Origin: Streptomyces roseochromogenus subsp. oscitans DS 12.976
Lineage (GTDB): Bacteria > Actinomycetota > Actinomycetes > Streptomycetales > Streptomycetaceae
Assembly (NCBI RefSeq): GCF_000497445.1
Contig: NZ_CM002285.1
Location: 4,445,035-4,456,406 of the forward strand
DNA length: 11,372 nucleotides
Reading direction: 5' to 3'
Shown here: positions 1 through 6,277 of the stretch, piece after piece
Position numbering within the stretch: the first letter of the stretch is position 1
Layout: every line of letters starts with the position of its first letter
Position numbers and translations under genes: made by a program
The notes under the pieces: model-generated
Seen by the model: the letters and a program-made list of their open reading frames with translations, nothing else
The model's database searches: none
Told to the model about the DNA's origin: nothing

Positions 1-82
1 CGACCAGCAGCCCCAAGGGAATGCCCGTGACCAGTCCGCGCCTGCGCCACGGTTGCGGCGCGGCGTGCTTCGTTGCCCTCAT
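1..82 (-). CDS. Partial N-terminus of an unknown exported or membrane protein
   Basis: Only the first 27 codons are in the window; the gene continues past the left edge. Reading the minus strand from an ATG at 82 gives [20 protein letters not shown] and then a hydrophobic run (IPLGLLV). A basic N-region followed by a hydrophobic core is the layout of a signal peptide or first membrane anchor. Most third codon positions are G or C, as expected for a real Streptomyces gene, and the frame has no stop. Upstream of the ATG there is only a weak GGATGG-type ribosome site. The family cannot be told from so little. It is divergent from the glycosidase remnant that begins at 327, so 83-326 would hold both promoters. 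Confidence 0.45.
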   Translation of the reverse strand, partial: MRATKHAAPQPWRRRGLVTGIPLGLLV

Positions 83-326
83 ACCCGTCCATCCGGTAGT
101 TCGACTCGGCCTTCCGGCTCCCAGTTGCCGCAGGAGACGAGAAGGTTGCCGCCCCGACGCTGATTTCCCGGCGACGAGTGCACCGCACGAAAGGGATCTG
201 AAGAACATCGGATACGGCGGCAACCTTTCCCTCCCGAGCGGCCACCCAGGGGTGCACCAACCACGGCGGGCGCAGTCAGCTGCGCCACCGCCACGCGCAG
301 CCACACACTCCGATCGGGAGCCACAC
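83..326. promoter_or_regulatory. Divergent intergenic region with a 12-bp inverted repeat
   Basis: No convincing gene lies here. The stretch separates the minus-strand partial gene from the plus-strand glycosidase remnant. It holds a perfect 12-bp inverted repeat: AAGGTTGCCGCC at 142-153 and GGCGGCAACCTT at 216-227, with a 62-base interval. A GGGAG ribosome site at 316-320 lies six bases before the GTG at 327. I could not pick out convincing -35/-10 pairs. Confidence 0.4.
142..227. repeat. Widely spaced 12-bp perfect inverted repeat
   Basis: The left arm AAGGTTGCCGCC (142-153) is the exact reverse complement of the right arm GGCGGCAACCTT (216-227). The 62-base gap is too long for an intrinsic terminator. 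A pair of regulator half-sites or operators between divergent genes is the simplest reading, but no regulator can be named. Confidence 0.55.
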
Positions 327-1340
327 GTGTCACCTGACGACCCGACAACCACCGAGCAGCCGATGCCTCAGGGCCGTACGCACCGCCGTAGCCGAACGCG
401 CCGCCACATGGTCGCGGGGGCGGTGGCGGCACTCGTGGCCGGCGCCGGCGCCGGCGCCCTGGCACTCAGCGCGAACGCCGCGCCGAGCGTCGACATCACG
501 GTGGATGCCGGTACCTCCCTGGGCACGGTGCCCAGCACCGGCGTCGGCCTCAACACGGCCGTCTACGACCCGAACATGAACGACGCCACGGCGTCATCGC
601 TGATGAAGGCCGCCGGAATCCGGCAGTTGCGCTTCCCCGGCGGCTCGTACGCGGACGCCTACCACTGGAAGACCCACACCCTCACCGACGGCAGCTGGGT
701 CGCGCCCGGCACCGACTTCGACCACTTCATGGCCACCGCGAAGAGGGTCGGCGCCCAGCCGATCATCACCGCGAACTACGGGTCCGGCACCCCGCAGGAG
801 GCCGCCGACTGGGTCAAGTACGCCAACGTCGACAAGCACTACGGCGTGAAGTACTGGGAGATCGGCAACGAGGTCTCCGGCAACGGGCACTACGGCAGCA
901 AATGGGAGGTCGACAACCACGCCGACAAGAGCCCGAGGGCGTACGCGAACAACCTGGTCGCCTACGCGAAGGCGATGAAGGCCGTGGACCCGACGGTGAA
1001 GATCGGGGCGGTGCTCAACACTCCGGGCTCCTGGCCGGACGGGGTGAAGGCTTCCGGCGACGACGCCGACTGGAACAACACGGTGCTCTCCATCGCCGGC
1101 AAGTCGGTCGACTTCGTGATCATTCACTGGTACCCGGGCGGCACCGGCACGGCGGACCTGCTGAACACGCCCGCCAAGATCGCCGGTGCCACCTCCGCGG
1201 TGCGCTCGCTGGTCAACACCTACGCAGGTGCGCACGCCGCCTCGGTCGAGATCGCGGTCACCGAGACCGACAGCTCCATGTCGCCGGCCCTCACCAGCCA
1301 GGCCGCGGCCCTGTTCGCGTCGGACACGTACATGAACAAG
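327..1340 (+). pseudogene. Truncated secreted glycosidase, arabinofuranosidase-like (clan GH-A)
   Basis: The GTG at 327 is preferred because GGGAG (316-320) sits six bases before it; the ATG at 363 has a poor site. The N-terminus is a long arginine-rich signal peptide ([20 protein letters not shown], then an Ala/Gly-rich core ending near ANAAP). The mature part has clan GH-A features: [22 protein letters not shown], an acid/base motif WEIGNE (Glu about residue 182), IHWYPGG, and a nucleophile-type Glu in TETDSS (about residue 313). These suggest a GH51-like arabinofuranosidase; the exact family is inferred. Homology stops abruptly after LFASDTYM (about residue 336), where such enzymes would continue with the last barrel strands and often a binding module. 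The frame then runs into unrelated sequence and stays open to 1667. The product is probably inactive. Confidence 0.7.
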
Positions 1341-1411
1341 CCTCCGGCTTCGCGAACGTCCGGCACACGGTGGAGTTGTCCGGGGTGTGCCCGGACTGCG
1401 GCCGAAGGTGA
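1341..1411 (+). pseudogene. C-terminal remnant of a Fur/Zur-family metalloregulator
   Basis: In a different frame from the glycosidase, the DNA encodes [20 protein letters not shown] followed by GRR and a TGA at 1409-1411. The pattern G-F/Y-x-V-x-H-T-V-E-x-x-G-x-C-x-x-C at the very end of a protein is characteristic of Fur-family regulators, and most like actinobacterial Zur, where the CxxC belongs to the structural zinc site. Only about 22 codons remain; the DNA-binding domain and the rest of the dimerisation domain are gone, replaced by the glycosidase at about 1335-1345. Its position directly before a Zur-type operator and a zinc-independent ribosomal protein gene supports a regulator of zinc response. 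It has no start of its own and cannot function. Confidence 0.65.
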
Positions 1412-1430
1412 CGCACAGAAACTAGATAGT

Positions 1431-1449
1431 AATGGGATCCATTTTCATG
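1431..1449 (+). promoter_or_regulatory. Candidate Zur operator upstream of the L32 gene
   Basis: The AT-rich stretch AATGGGATCCATTTTCATG contains 5-bp arms AATGG (1431-1435) and CCATT (1439-1443) around GAT, and one good half-site ATTTTCA (1441-1447). Against a TGAAAATGATTTTCA-type Zur box (recalled consensus), 1433-1447 matches about 10 of 15 positions. It lies 50 bases before the L32 start, where a repressor would block transcription. The left half-site is poor, so this is a prediction. Confidence 0.5.
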
Positions 1450-1496
1450 TAGCGTCTGCATGCCGCCTTTACGTGCATCCATCGAGGAGGACCCCC

Positions 1497-1667
1497 ATGG
1501 CCGTTCCCAAGCGGAAGATGTCCCGCAGCAACACCCGTCACCGCCGCGCCCAGTGGAAGGCGACCACACCGACGCTCGTACCGGTCACCGTCGACGGCGT
1601 TTCGTACCTGGTGCCGCAGCGGCTGGTGAAGGCGTACGAGCGCGGACTGCTGCGTCCCGAGGACTGA
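1497..1667 (+). CDS. rpmF: 50S ribosomal protein L32, zinc-independent (C-minus) paralogue
   Basis: A 56-residue protein with the L32 signature [20 protein letters not shown] at its N-terminus. Ordinary actinobacterial L32 carries a zinc ribbon made of two CxxC pairs; this protein has no cysteine, and its second half ([20 protein letters not shown]) replaces the ribbon. Such C-minus paralogues replace the zinc-binding form in 50S subunits under zinc starvation, sparing zinc, and are repressed by Zur in streptomycetes and mycobacteria (known for the family). A strong ribosome site, GAGGAGG at 1484-1490, lies six bases before the ATG. The next gene, a COG0523 GTPase, begins seven bases after the stop, so the two are probably one operon. 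The frame upstream is open all the way into the truncated glycosidase, but L32 has its own start signals. Confidence 0.93.
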   Translation: MAVPKRKMSRSNTRHRRAQWKATTPTLVPVTVDGVSYLVPQRLVKAYERGLLRPED

Positions 1668-1673
1668 TCGTTC

Positions 1674-2855
1674 ATGCCCACCGCCGCCCGACTGCCCGTC
1701 ACCGTCCTGTCCGGATTCCTCGGCGCCGGCAAGACCACCCTCCTCAACCACGTCCTCGGCAACCGCGAGGGACTGCGCGTCGCGGTCATCGTCAACGACA
1801 TGAGCGAGGTCAACATCGACGCCGCCCTGGTCCGCGGCGGCGAGGCAGCCCTGTCGCGCACCGAGGAGCGCCTCGTCGAGATGACCAACGGCTGCATCTG
1901 CTGCACCCTGCGCGACGACCTGCTCGAAGAGGTCGACCGGCTGGCCCGCGAGGGCCGCTTCGACTACCTGCTCATCGAGTCGTCCGGCATCTCCGAACCC
2001 ATGCCGGTCGCCGCCACCTTTGCCTTCGCCCGCGACGACGGCGCCACCCTCAGCGACCTCGCCCGCCTGGACACCATGGTCACGGTCGTCGACGCCGCGG
2101 GCTTCCTGCCAGAGCTGGCAAGCGGCGACGAGCTCGTCGAGCGCGGCCTCGACCAGTACGAGGACGACGAACGCACCGTCAGCGACCTGCTGATGGACCA
2201 GATCGAGTTCGCCGACGTCATCGTGCTCAACAAACTCGACCTGGTGGACGAGGATGCGGCGGACCGGCTGCGTGCGACGCTCACCCGCCTCAACCCCGCA
2301 GCGCGCATCGTTCCTGCCGTTCACGGCCGCGTAAAGGCCAGCGACGTACTGGGCACCAGGCTGTTCGACCTGGAACGGGCCCAACAGGCCCCGGGCTGGG
2401 TCATGGAACTCAACGGCGACCACGTCCCCGAGACCGAGGAGTACGGGATCTCCTCGACCGTCTTCCGCGCCGAACCGCCCTTCCACCCCGAACGGTTGTG
2501 GACGTTCGTGACCAAGGAGCTCGACAGCGGCGCGTACGGGCAGATCCTGCGCTCCAAGGGGTTCTTCACGCTGGCCAGCCGCCCCCGGGTGACCGGCCTG
2601 TGGTCACAGGCCGGCTCCGTCGCCCGCTTCGAGCCCTCCGCCCCCCGCGACACCGACAGCCCCACCGGCCAGGAACTCGTCTTCATCGGCACGCACCTGC
2701 ACGCGGACGCACTGCACGCGGCCCTGACCGACTGCCTCATGGCCGACCACGAGAGTCTGCCGAGCGCGGACCCGTTCCCCGCCTGGGGCACCTACAGCAC
2801 CGACGACACCTGCGAGCACGAGGATCTCGAAACCGTCGGAGGCGGTGGATTGTGA
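1674..2855 (+). CDS. CobW/COG0523-family GTPase, probable zinc metallochaperone
   Basis: A 393-residue G3E-family GTPase. It has a Walker A motif GFLGAGKT (14-21), the metal-binding CICC motif typical of COG0523 (74-77), ESSGISEP (102-109) and the guanine-specificity motif NKLD (186-189). The C-terminal third is the CobW_C domain, ending in a Cys/His/Asp/Glu-containing tail ([10 protein letters not shown]) that might bind metal. COG0523 proteins hydrolyse GTP to deliver metal to client proteins in the cytoplasm; those under Zur control, like YciC and ZagA, are tied to zinc scarcity. The link to zinc rather than cobalt comes from the context: the gene starts seven bases after a cysteine-free L32 gene and a candidate Zur box. 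Translation is probably coupled to L32, with GAGGA near 1659-1663 serving as ribosome site. It looks full length. Confidence 0.9.
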   Translation: MPTAARLPVTVLSGFLGAGKTTLLNHVLGNREGLRVAVIVNDMSEVNIDAALVRGGEAALSRTEERLVEMTNGCICCTLRDDLLEEVDRLAREGRFDYLLIESSGISEPMPVAATFAFARDDGATLSDLARLDTMVTVVDAAGFLPELASGDELVERGLDQYEDDERTVSDLLMDQIEFADVIVLNKLDLVDEDAADRLRATLTRLNPAARIVPAVHGRVKASDVLGTRLFDLERAQQAPGWVMELNGDHVPETEEYGISSTVFRAEPPFHPERLWTFVTKELDSGAYGQILRSKGFFTLASRPRVTGLWSQAGSVARFEPSAPRDTDSPTGQELVFIGTHLHADALHAALTDCLMADHESLPSADPFPAWGTYSTDDTCEHEDLETVGGGGL

Positions 2856-2900
2856 CGGGAGCCTCCCGGTGAAGCATCTCCCGAATTCCCGGCCCGTGTC

Positions 2901-2906
2901 GATAAT
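2901..2906 (+). promoter_or_regulatory. Possible -10 element giving a leaderless protease transcript
   Basis: GATAAT at 2901-2906 resembles a -10 hexamer, and the GTG of the next gene begins exactly seven bases after it, at 2913. No Shine-Dalgarno sequence is visible before that GTG. A transcript starting at or beside the start codon would explain this, and leaderless mRNAs are common in Streptomyces. I see no good -35 partner. Confidence 0.35.
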
Positions 2907-2912
2907 CATCTT

Positions 2913-3776
2913 GTGCGCTCGCTAGCCAGGAAATCCATCCTGCCCCTGACGCTGGTCATCATCGGGACGGCCGCAGTGGTGAGCGACGCCGCGGAGAAAT
3001 CCCATACGGCCAGAAGCAGCGGGCGCAGCGGTTTCGGCAAGTCCGGAGAGCCGGGTCAGCGCCAGTCCCCGCAGGACCAGGACTTCTCCGCGACGGCCCC
3101 GGCCAAGGACGGCAACGCGTACACCCCCCGCAGGACCGAGGAGAACGCCCGGGTCGGCGCGGTCTTCGAGAAGGACGACCAGGGCGCCCACTTCTGCACG
3201 GCGAGCGTGGTGCGGAGTCCCGGCCGGAACATGCTGATCACCGCGGCCCACTGCGCCTTCGACGCCGACTCCGGACAGCCGCTGAACGACCTGGTCTTCG
3301 CCCCCGGCTACCGCGACGGCGACGAACCCACCGGCCTGTGGAAGGTCAGCAAGGTGGTCGTCGACGACCGCTGGGCCACGTCGCAGGACGAGGACCTCGA
3401 CTTCGCCTTCCTCGTCCTCGACCAGAAGGACGGCAAGCACATCCAGGACGTCCTGGGCGGCAACACCCTCGGCATAGACCGCGGCTTCGACAACAAGGTC
3501 AAGATCACCGGCTATCCCGCCAGTCGCGACACCCCGGTCTCGTGCCAGAACCGCACCACGAAGTTCAGCGAGTACCAGTTGCGCATCCAGTGCACCGGCC
3601 TCGAGGACGGGACCAGCGGCAGCCCCTGGCTCGCCGACTACGACCCCAAGAGCCACACCGGCACGGTCATCGGCGTCCTGGGCGGCCACGAGGGCGGCGG
3701 CGACCAGGACGATGTCTCCTACGCCGCGTACTTCGACGACGACATCGCCAAGCTCTACCGACGCGCCCAGGACTAA
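2913..3776 (+). CDS. Secreted trypsin-like serine protease (chymotrypsin fold)
   Basis: A 287-residue protein with a signal peptide (RKSILPLTLVIIGTAAVVSD) and a Ser/Gly/Gln-rich spacer to about residue 70 that may act as a short pro-segment. The protease domain carries the full triad: His113 in LITAAHC, Asp163 in DLDFAFL and Ser235 in GTSGSP. Cys95 and Cys114 sit like the Cys42-Cys58 disulphide around the active-site His, and Cys211-Cys227 could form a second. It should be exported and cleave extracellular protein; the specificity is not readable. The GTG start lacks a ribosome site and follows a -10-like GATAAT, so it may be leaderless. The start is 58 bases after the CobW stop, and the gene is probably transcribed separately. 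Confidence 0.85.
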   Translation: MRSLARKSILPLTLVIIGTAAVVSDAAEKSHTARSSGRSGFGKSGEPGQRQSPQDQDFSATAPAKDGNAYTPRRTEENARVGAVFEKDDQGAHFCTASVVRSPGRNMLITAAHCAFDADSGQPLNDLVFAPGYRDGDEPTGLWKVSKVVVDDRWATSQDEDLDFAFLVLDQKDGKHIQDVLGGNTLGIDRGFDNKVKITGYPASRDTPVSCQNRTTKFSEYQLRIQCTGLEDGTSGSPWLADYDPKSHTGTVIGVLGGHEGGGDQDDVSYAAYFDDDIAKLYRRAQD

Positions 3777-3955
3777 GGACTGAGTTGGCGCACCGGCCGC
3801 CAAGGGCAGCTTCGCCAGTTGTCCGGCCGGCGCTCGCTGCCAGAGCTCGGGTCGTCGTCAGCCGCGCAGGAGGGGGCCCTTCACCTACTCGCGCACGGCG
3901 TGCCCATAGCGTGCCCATAAGACCTGGGCCGGCGGCAGCCGTGGCGCTGAGCGCG
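3777..3955. other. Intergenic stretch without a convincing gene
   Basis: Between the protease stop and the vapB remnant I see no intact gene. The stretch contains a tandem copy of GCGTGCCCATA (3898-3919). On the minus strand that repeat reads in one frame as MGTLWARRARVGE, and a related repeat near 4535 reads AGTLWARLDRFA. This might be debris of a coding end, such as an integrase tail, but that is speculative. Confidence 0.4.
3899..3919. repeat. 21-bp direct repeat, left copy (flanks vapBC remnant)
   Basis: CGTGCCCATAGCGTGCCCAT plus A. It matches 18 of 21 bases of 4525-4545 in the same orientation. The copy is itself a near-tandem, since GCGTGCCCATA occurs twice at 3898-3908 and 3909-3919. 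The two copies bracket the broken toxin-antitoxin genes, with about 605 bases between them. Confidence 0.6.
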
Positions 3956-4144
3956 ATGGTGGTGGTCCGCTCCAAACGATTGCGGCTGATCTGCCGCTCC
4001 CTGAAGGAGACCGTGAATACCGCGCTGCGCGAGGTGCTGGAGAACCGACGGCGGGCCCTGGTGCTTACCCGCCTACGGGCGTCGGCGGAAGAGGGCGCCT
4101 TCGACCTCGGCCTCCTCGAGGACAAGGAGAACTACCGCCGGTGA
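3956..4144 (+). pseudogene. VapB-type antitoxin, N-terminal half degraded
   Basis: A 62-codon frame starting at the ATG at 3956. Its second half (LKETVNTALREVLENRRRAL, then LRASAEEGAFDLGLLEDKENYR) is the normal end of an actinobacterial VapB antitoxin: the ribbon-helix-helix second helix followed by the toxin-binding tail ending in NYR. The first ~15 residues (MVVVRSKRLRLIC) do not resemble the beta strand and first helix that bind DNA, so that end looks decayed or replaced. In intact pairs VapB neutralises VapC and represses the operon. Its stop overlaps the GTG of the downstream toxin remnant by four bases (GTGA, 4141-4144), the usual coupling of such pairs. It might still bind toxin, but operator binding is doubtful. 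Confidence 0.65.
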
Positions 4145-4442
4145 ACGCCGCGCAGTTCCTGATCGACACCAGTGCGCTCGCCCGACTGCTTCGCGGCGAC
4201 GCCGAGCAGTACGGGTGGGACCAGGCGGCAGCCGCCGGGCTCATCGCCACCTGCCCCATCACCGAGCTGGAGCTCTTCTGCAGTGCGCGTTCCCCTGCCG
4301 ACCGCGCACAAGGCATCGAAGACACGCGCATGCTCCCGAGTTGCAGGGGCTCACTCTGCTGCACCGCGACCGGGACTTCGAGTGCATCGCCGCCGTCACC
4401 GGCCAGGCACTCCAGTGGTACGGCCCCGAAGCCGGCAAGTGA
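4141..4442 (+). pseudogene. VapC PIN-domain toxin remnant with internal deletion and frameshift
   Basis: From the GTG at 4141 the frame encodes the front of a PIN-domain ribonuclease: FLIDTSALARLLRG with the first catalytic Asp, and CPITELELFCSARS with the conserved Glu. After EDTRML (about 4335) the match ends. It resumes in another frame at 4338 with ELQGLTLLHRDRDFECIAAV and ends WYGPEAGK, TGA at 4440-4442. That tail is the normal VapC C-terminus with its HxDRDFE motif. Intact VapC toxins have about 130-140 residues; here about 65 plus 34 remain, so some 40 middle residues, including a conserved acidic active-site position, are missing. VapC toxins cut tRNA or rRNA; this copy should be dead. 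It overlaps the upstream antitoxin remnant by four bases. Confidence 0.75.
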
Positions 4443-4449
4443 GCCGGTT

Positions 4450-4500
4450 GCAGGCGGGACACTTCGCCGGACGGCGCTGCACTCGCGAAGTGCTCCCTGC
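4450..4500. repeat. Imperfect stem-loop downstream of the vapC remnant
   Basis: The inner arms CACTTCGC (4460-4467) and GCGAAGTG (4485-4492) are perfect with a 17-base loop. The outer bases GCAGG (4450-4454) and CCTGC (4496-4500) also pair. There is no T-tract, so a classical terminator is unlikely, though many Streptomyces terminators lack one. Confidence 0.35.
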
Positions 4501-4524
4501 GCTGGACATGCGAACCTGTCGAGC

Positions 4525-4545
4525 CGTGCCCACAGCGTGCCCGCA
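4525..4545. repeat. 21-bp direct repeat, right copy
   Basis: CGTGCCCACAGCGTGCCCGC plus A. It is the partner of 3899-3919 with three mismatches, in the same orientation, just downstream of the vapC remnant. Its last base is the A of the ATG at 4545. Confidence 0.6.
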
Positions 4546-4799
4546 TGAGCGGACAACCACGGTCAACAGCGGAGCGAACTAGTTCTCGCGAGGCGCTCAT
4601 CATCGCGTGGGTGACAACCGGTGCCCCCGCCGCAAGTCCGGTCGAAGTGAGGACGGGCACCGGCACGGTGTGCGGCGAGTTGGTCCTGATCGACCAGCAA
4701 CGGGTGGTGGTCAGGACGAAGGCGGATGGCACCGTCTCCGTGCCACGCGCGACCGCTCTGAGCGTTGTACCGACCAGAGGCTGCAATGCAGAACCGTGA
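4545..4799 (+). CDS. Hypothetical small protein, possibly beta-barrel fold
   Basis: An 84-codon frame from the ATG at 4545; the GTG at 4611 would give 62 residues. I do not recognise it. The second half alternates short hydrophobic and charged stretches (VEVRTGTGTVCGELVLIDQQ, RVVVRTKADGTVSVPRATAL), which looks like four or five beta strands of a small Sm- or SH3-like barrel. Codon third positions in that part are mostly G/C, supporting real coding. The first 20 residues are less convincing, and no clear ribosome site precedes either start. It begins inside the 21-bp repeat and ends just before the hairpin that terminates the convergent peptidase gene. It might be a C-terminal fragment of a larger gene joined at the repeat. 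Confidence 0.4.
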   Translation: MSGQPRSTAERTSSREALIIAWVTTGAPAASPVEVRTGTGTVCGELVLIDQQRVVVRTKADGTVSVPRATALSVVPTRGCNAEP

Positions 4800-4844
4800 C
4801 ACGAGTGGGCCGGTGCGCCGTCCTTCCGGGCATACGGACAGACC

Positions 4845-4876
4845 TGCGCCGTCCGGCCGGGCGGCCGGACGGCGCA
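4845..4876 (-). terminator. Strong hairpin terminator after the S53 peptidase gene
   Basis: A 14-bp perfect stem, TGCGCCGTCCGGCC (4845-4858) with GGCCGGACGGCGCA (4863-4876), and a GGGC loop. It starts 25 bases past the peptidase stop. It lies between convergent genes, so it may act in both directions. There is no clear T-run. Confidence 0.75.
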
Positions 4877-4900
4877 GGGGTGCGGTTTCAGTCAGACCGT

Positions 4901-6112
4901 TCAGCCGGTGAAGGCGGCGGTGCCGTTCGGTGTGCCGAGCCCGGACGGGCCGTCGTAGCCGGTGGTGCCGGTGCACAGGTACGAGCCTCCGCAGCTGCCG
5001 TTGGAGCCGCTGGTGACGTCGTTCAGCGCCGAGGTGTGGGCGTACGGGAAGGACGCCGGGTAGGAGCCGGAGGACGGGGTGCCGGCCAGCGCGTAGACCG
5101 CCGCGATCAGCGGAGAGGAGGCGCTGGTGCCGCCGAAGACCATCCAGCCGGAGCCCTGGCCGTAGGTGTCGTACACCGCGACACCGGTGTTCGGGTCGGC
5201 GACCGCCGAGACGTCCGCGACCGTGCGGTTCGCGCAGCCGGAGTCCTTCTGCCAGCTGGGCTTGGCGTCGTACGCGGAGCAGCCGGAGCCCGCGCCGCTC
5301 CACACCGTGTCGGTCCAGCCGCGTGTGTTGGAGGCGGTCTGCAGGGACGTACCGCCCACCGCCGTCACGTACTTGGAGGCCGCCGGGTACTCGACGCCGT
5401 AGCCGCCGTCGCCGGAGGAGACGGTGATGGCGACGCCCGGGTGGTTGAAGTAGGTGGAGTCGTAGGTCGCGTCACTGGAGGACTCGGAGCCGCCGTAGCT
5501 GTTCGAGACGAACTTCGCGCCCAGCCTGACGGCGGTGTTCACGGCCGTGCCCAGGTTGGTCATGCTGGAGGAACTCGCCTCCACCAGCAGGATCTTGCAG
5601 TTCGGGCAGGCCGCGCTGACCATGTCGAGGTCGAGGGAGATCTCCTCGGCCCAGCCGGAGTTGCCGCGCGGGTACTTGGTGCCGCCGTTCTGGTCGACCT
5701 TCTTGAAGCAGCCGCCCGCCGTGGTGCAGGCGGACAGGCCGTACTGGGAGCGGTAGACGGCGAGGTCGGACTCGGCGTTGGGGTCGTCGTAGGCGTCGAC
5801 GATCGCCACGGTCTGGCCCGAACCGCCGCTCGCGGACGGCAGGTTGTACGCCGACTGGAGCGAGGCGGGACCATAGCCGGAGGGAGCGGCGGCGGCCGTC
5901 AGAGCGCTCTCGGCGTGCGCCGAGGCGGGGGTGCCCGCGGTGACCTGAAGGGCGTTGCAGGCCATCACGTCCTTATGCGTCGGGGCCGCGCAGGCGTGGG
6001 CGACGGTGACGCCGTGGGCGGCGGCCTGGGCCGCCTGGCCGACGGGGGCGGCCAGGGCGAGAGCGGCCGTGGCGAGCGTGGCCACGGCGGTGAGAGAAAC
6101 GGTTCTGCGCAA
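4901..6112 (-). CDS. Secreted S53 (sedolisin-family) peptidase
   Basis: A 403-residue protein starting at the TTG at 6112, chosen because GGAGG (complement of 6120-6124) lies seven bases before it and the product then opens directly with a signal peptide (MRRTVSLTAVATLATAALAL, first codon TTG, cleaved near GQAAQA). The frame can be extended to an ATG at 6226, but that adds 38 residues unlike an export signal. Sedolisin residues are visible: Glu157 and Asp161 in WAEEISLDLDM, oxyanion Asp235 in SSGDGG and nucleophile Ser330 in GGTSASSP. DVTSG (Asp365) and GYDGPSGLG (Asp387) resemble the calcium site. The ~45 residues before the catalytic domain are far shorter than a kumamolisin pro-domain. Family members are extracellular serine-carboxyl endopeptidases; substrates are unknown. 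Confidence 0.88.
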   Translation of the reverse strand: MRRTVSLTAVATLATAALALAAPVGQAAQAAAHGVTVAHACAAPTHKDVMACNALQVTAGTPASAHAESALTAAAAPSGYGPASLQSAYNLPSASGGSGQTVAIVDAYDDPNAESDLAVYRSQYGLSACTTAGGCFKKVDQNGGTKYPRGNSGWAEEISLDLDMVSAACPNCKILLVEASSSSMTNLGTAVNTAVRLGAKFVSNSYGGSESSSDATYDSTYFNHPGVAITVSSGDGGYGVEYPAASKYVTAVGGTSLQTASNTRGWTDTVWSGAGSGCSAYDAKPSWQKDSGCANRTVADVSAVADPNTGVAVYDTYGQGSGWMVFGGTSASSPLIAAVYALAGTPSSGSYPASFPYAHTSALNDVTSGSNGSCGGSYLCTGTTGYDGPSGLGTPNGTAAFTG

Positions 6113-6277
6113 CGTACGTCCTCCACATGGTGGGGTGTACCGGGAAGGGCTGTGGGGGGTGCGCGGTACGGCCTCGGCGCGGGGTGTGCGCCATGGCCGC
6201 GCAGAACGTATGGATGTCAAGGGCACATCAACAAGACGGACGGTGAAGCGAGAACGTTTCTTTACCTTTCCTGGAGA
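6113..6277 (-). promoter_or_regulatory. Upstream region of the S53 peptidase
   Basis: Minus-strand leader and promoter region. It holds the GGAGG ribosome site (6120-6124), a TTGACA-like hexamer (complement of 6215-6220) and a CATACG hexamer (complement of 6207-6212) with a TTGTTG sequence 16 bases upstream of it. None of these makes a fully convincing promoter pair, so the start of transcription is uncertain. Confidence 0.3.

Noticed and set aside
1422..2486. Long minus-strand frame opposite the L32 and CobW genes
   Set aside because: Antisense of clearly recognised genes, with no motifs of its own.
2856..2869. Short palindrome CGGGAG-C-CTCCCG after the CobW stop
   Set aside because: Five-base arms with a three-base loop and no T-run are too small to call a terminator.
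1460..2872. A 470-codon plus-strand frame overlapping L32 and CobW
   Set aside because: Arg/Pro-rich shadow in another frame of the CobW gene.
2922..3803. Minus-strand frame opposite the secreted protease
   Set aside because: The protease frame carries the full catalytic triad and signal peptide; the opposite frame is a GC-driven shadow.
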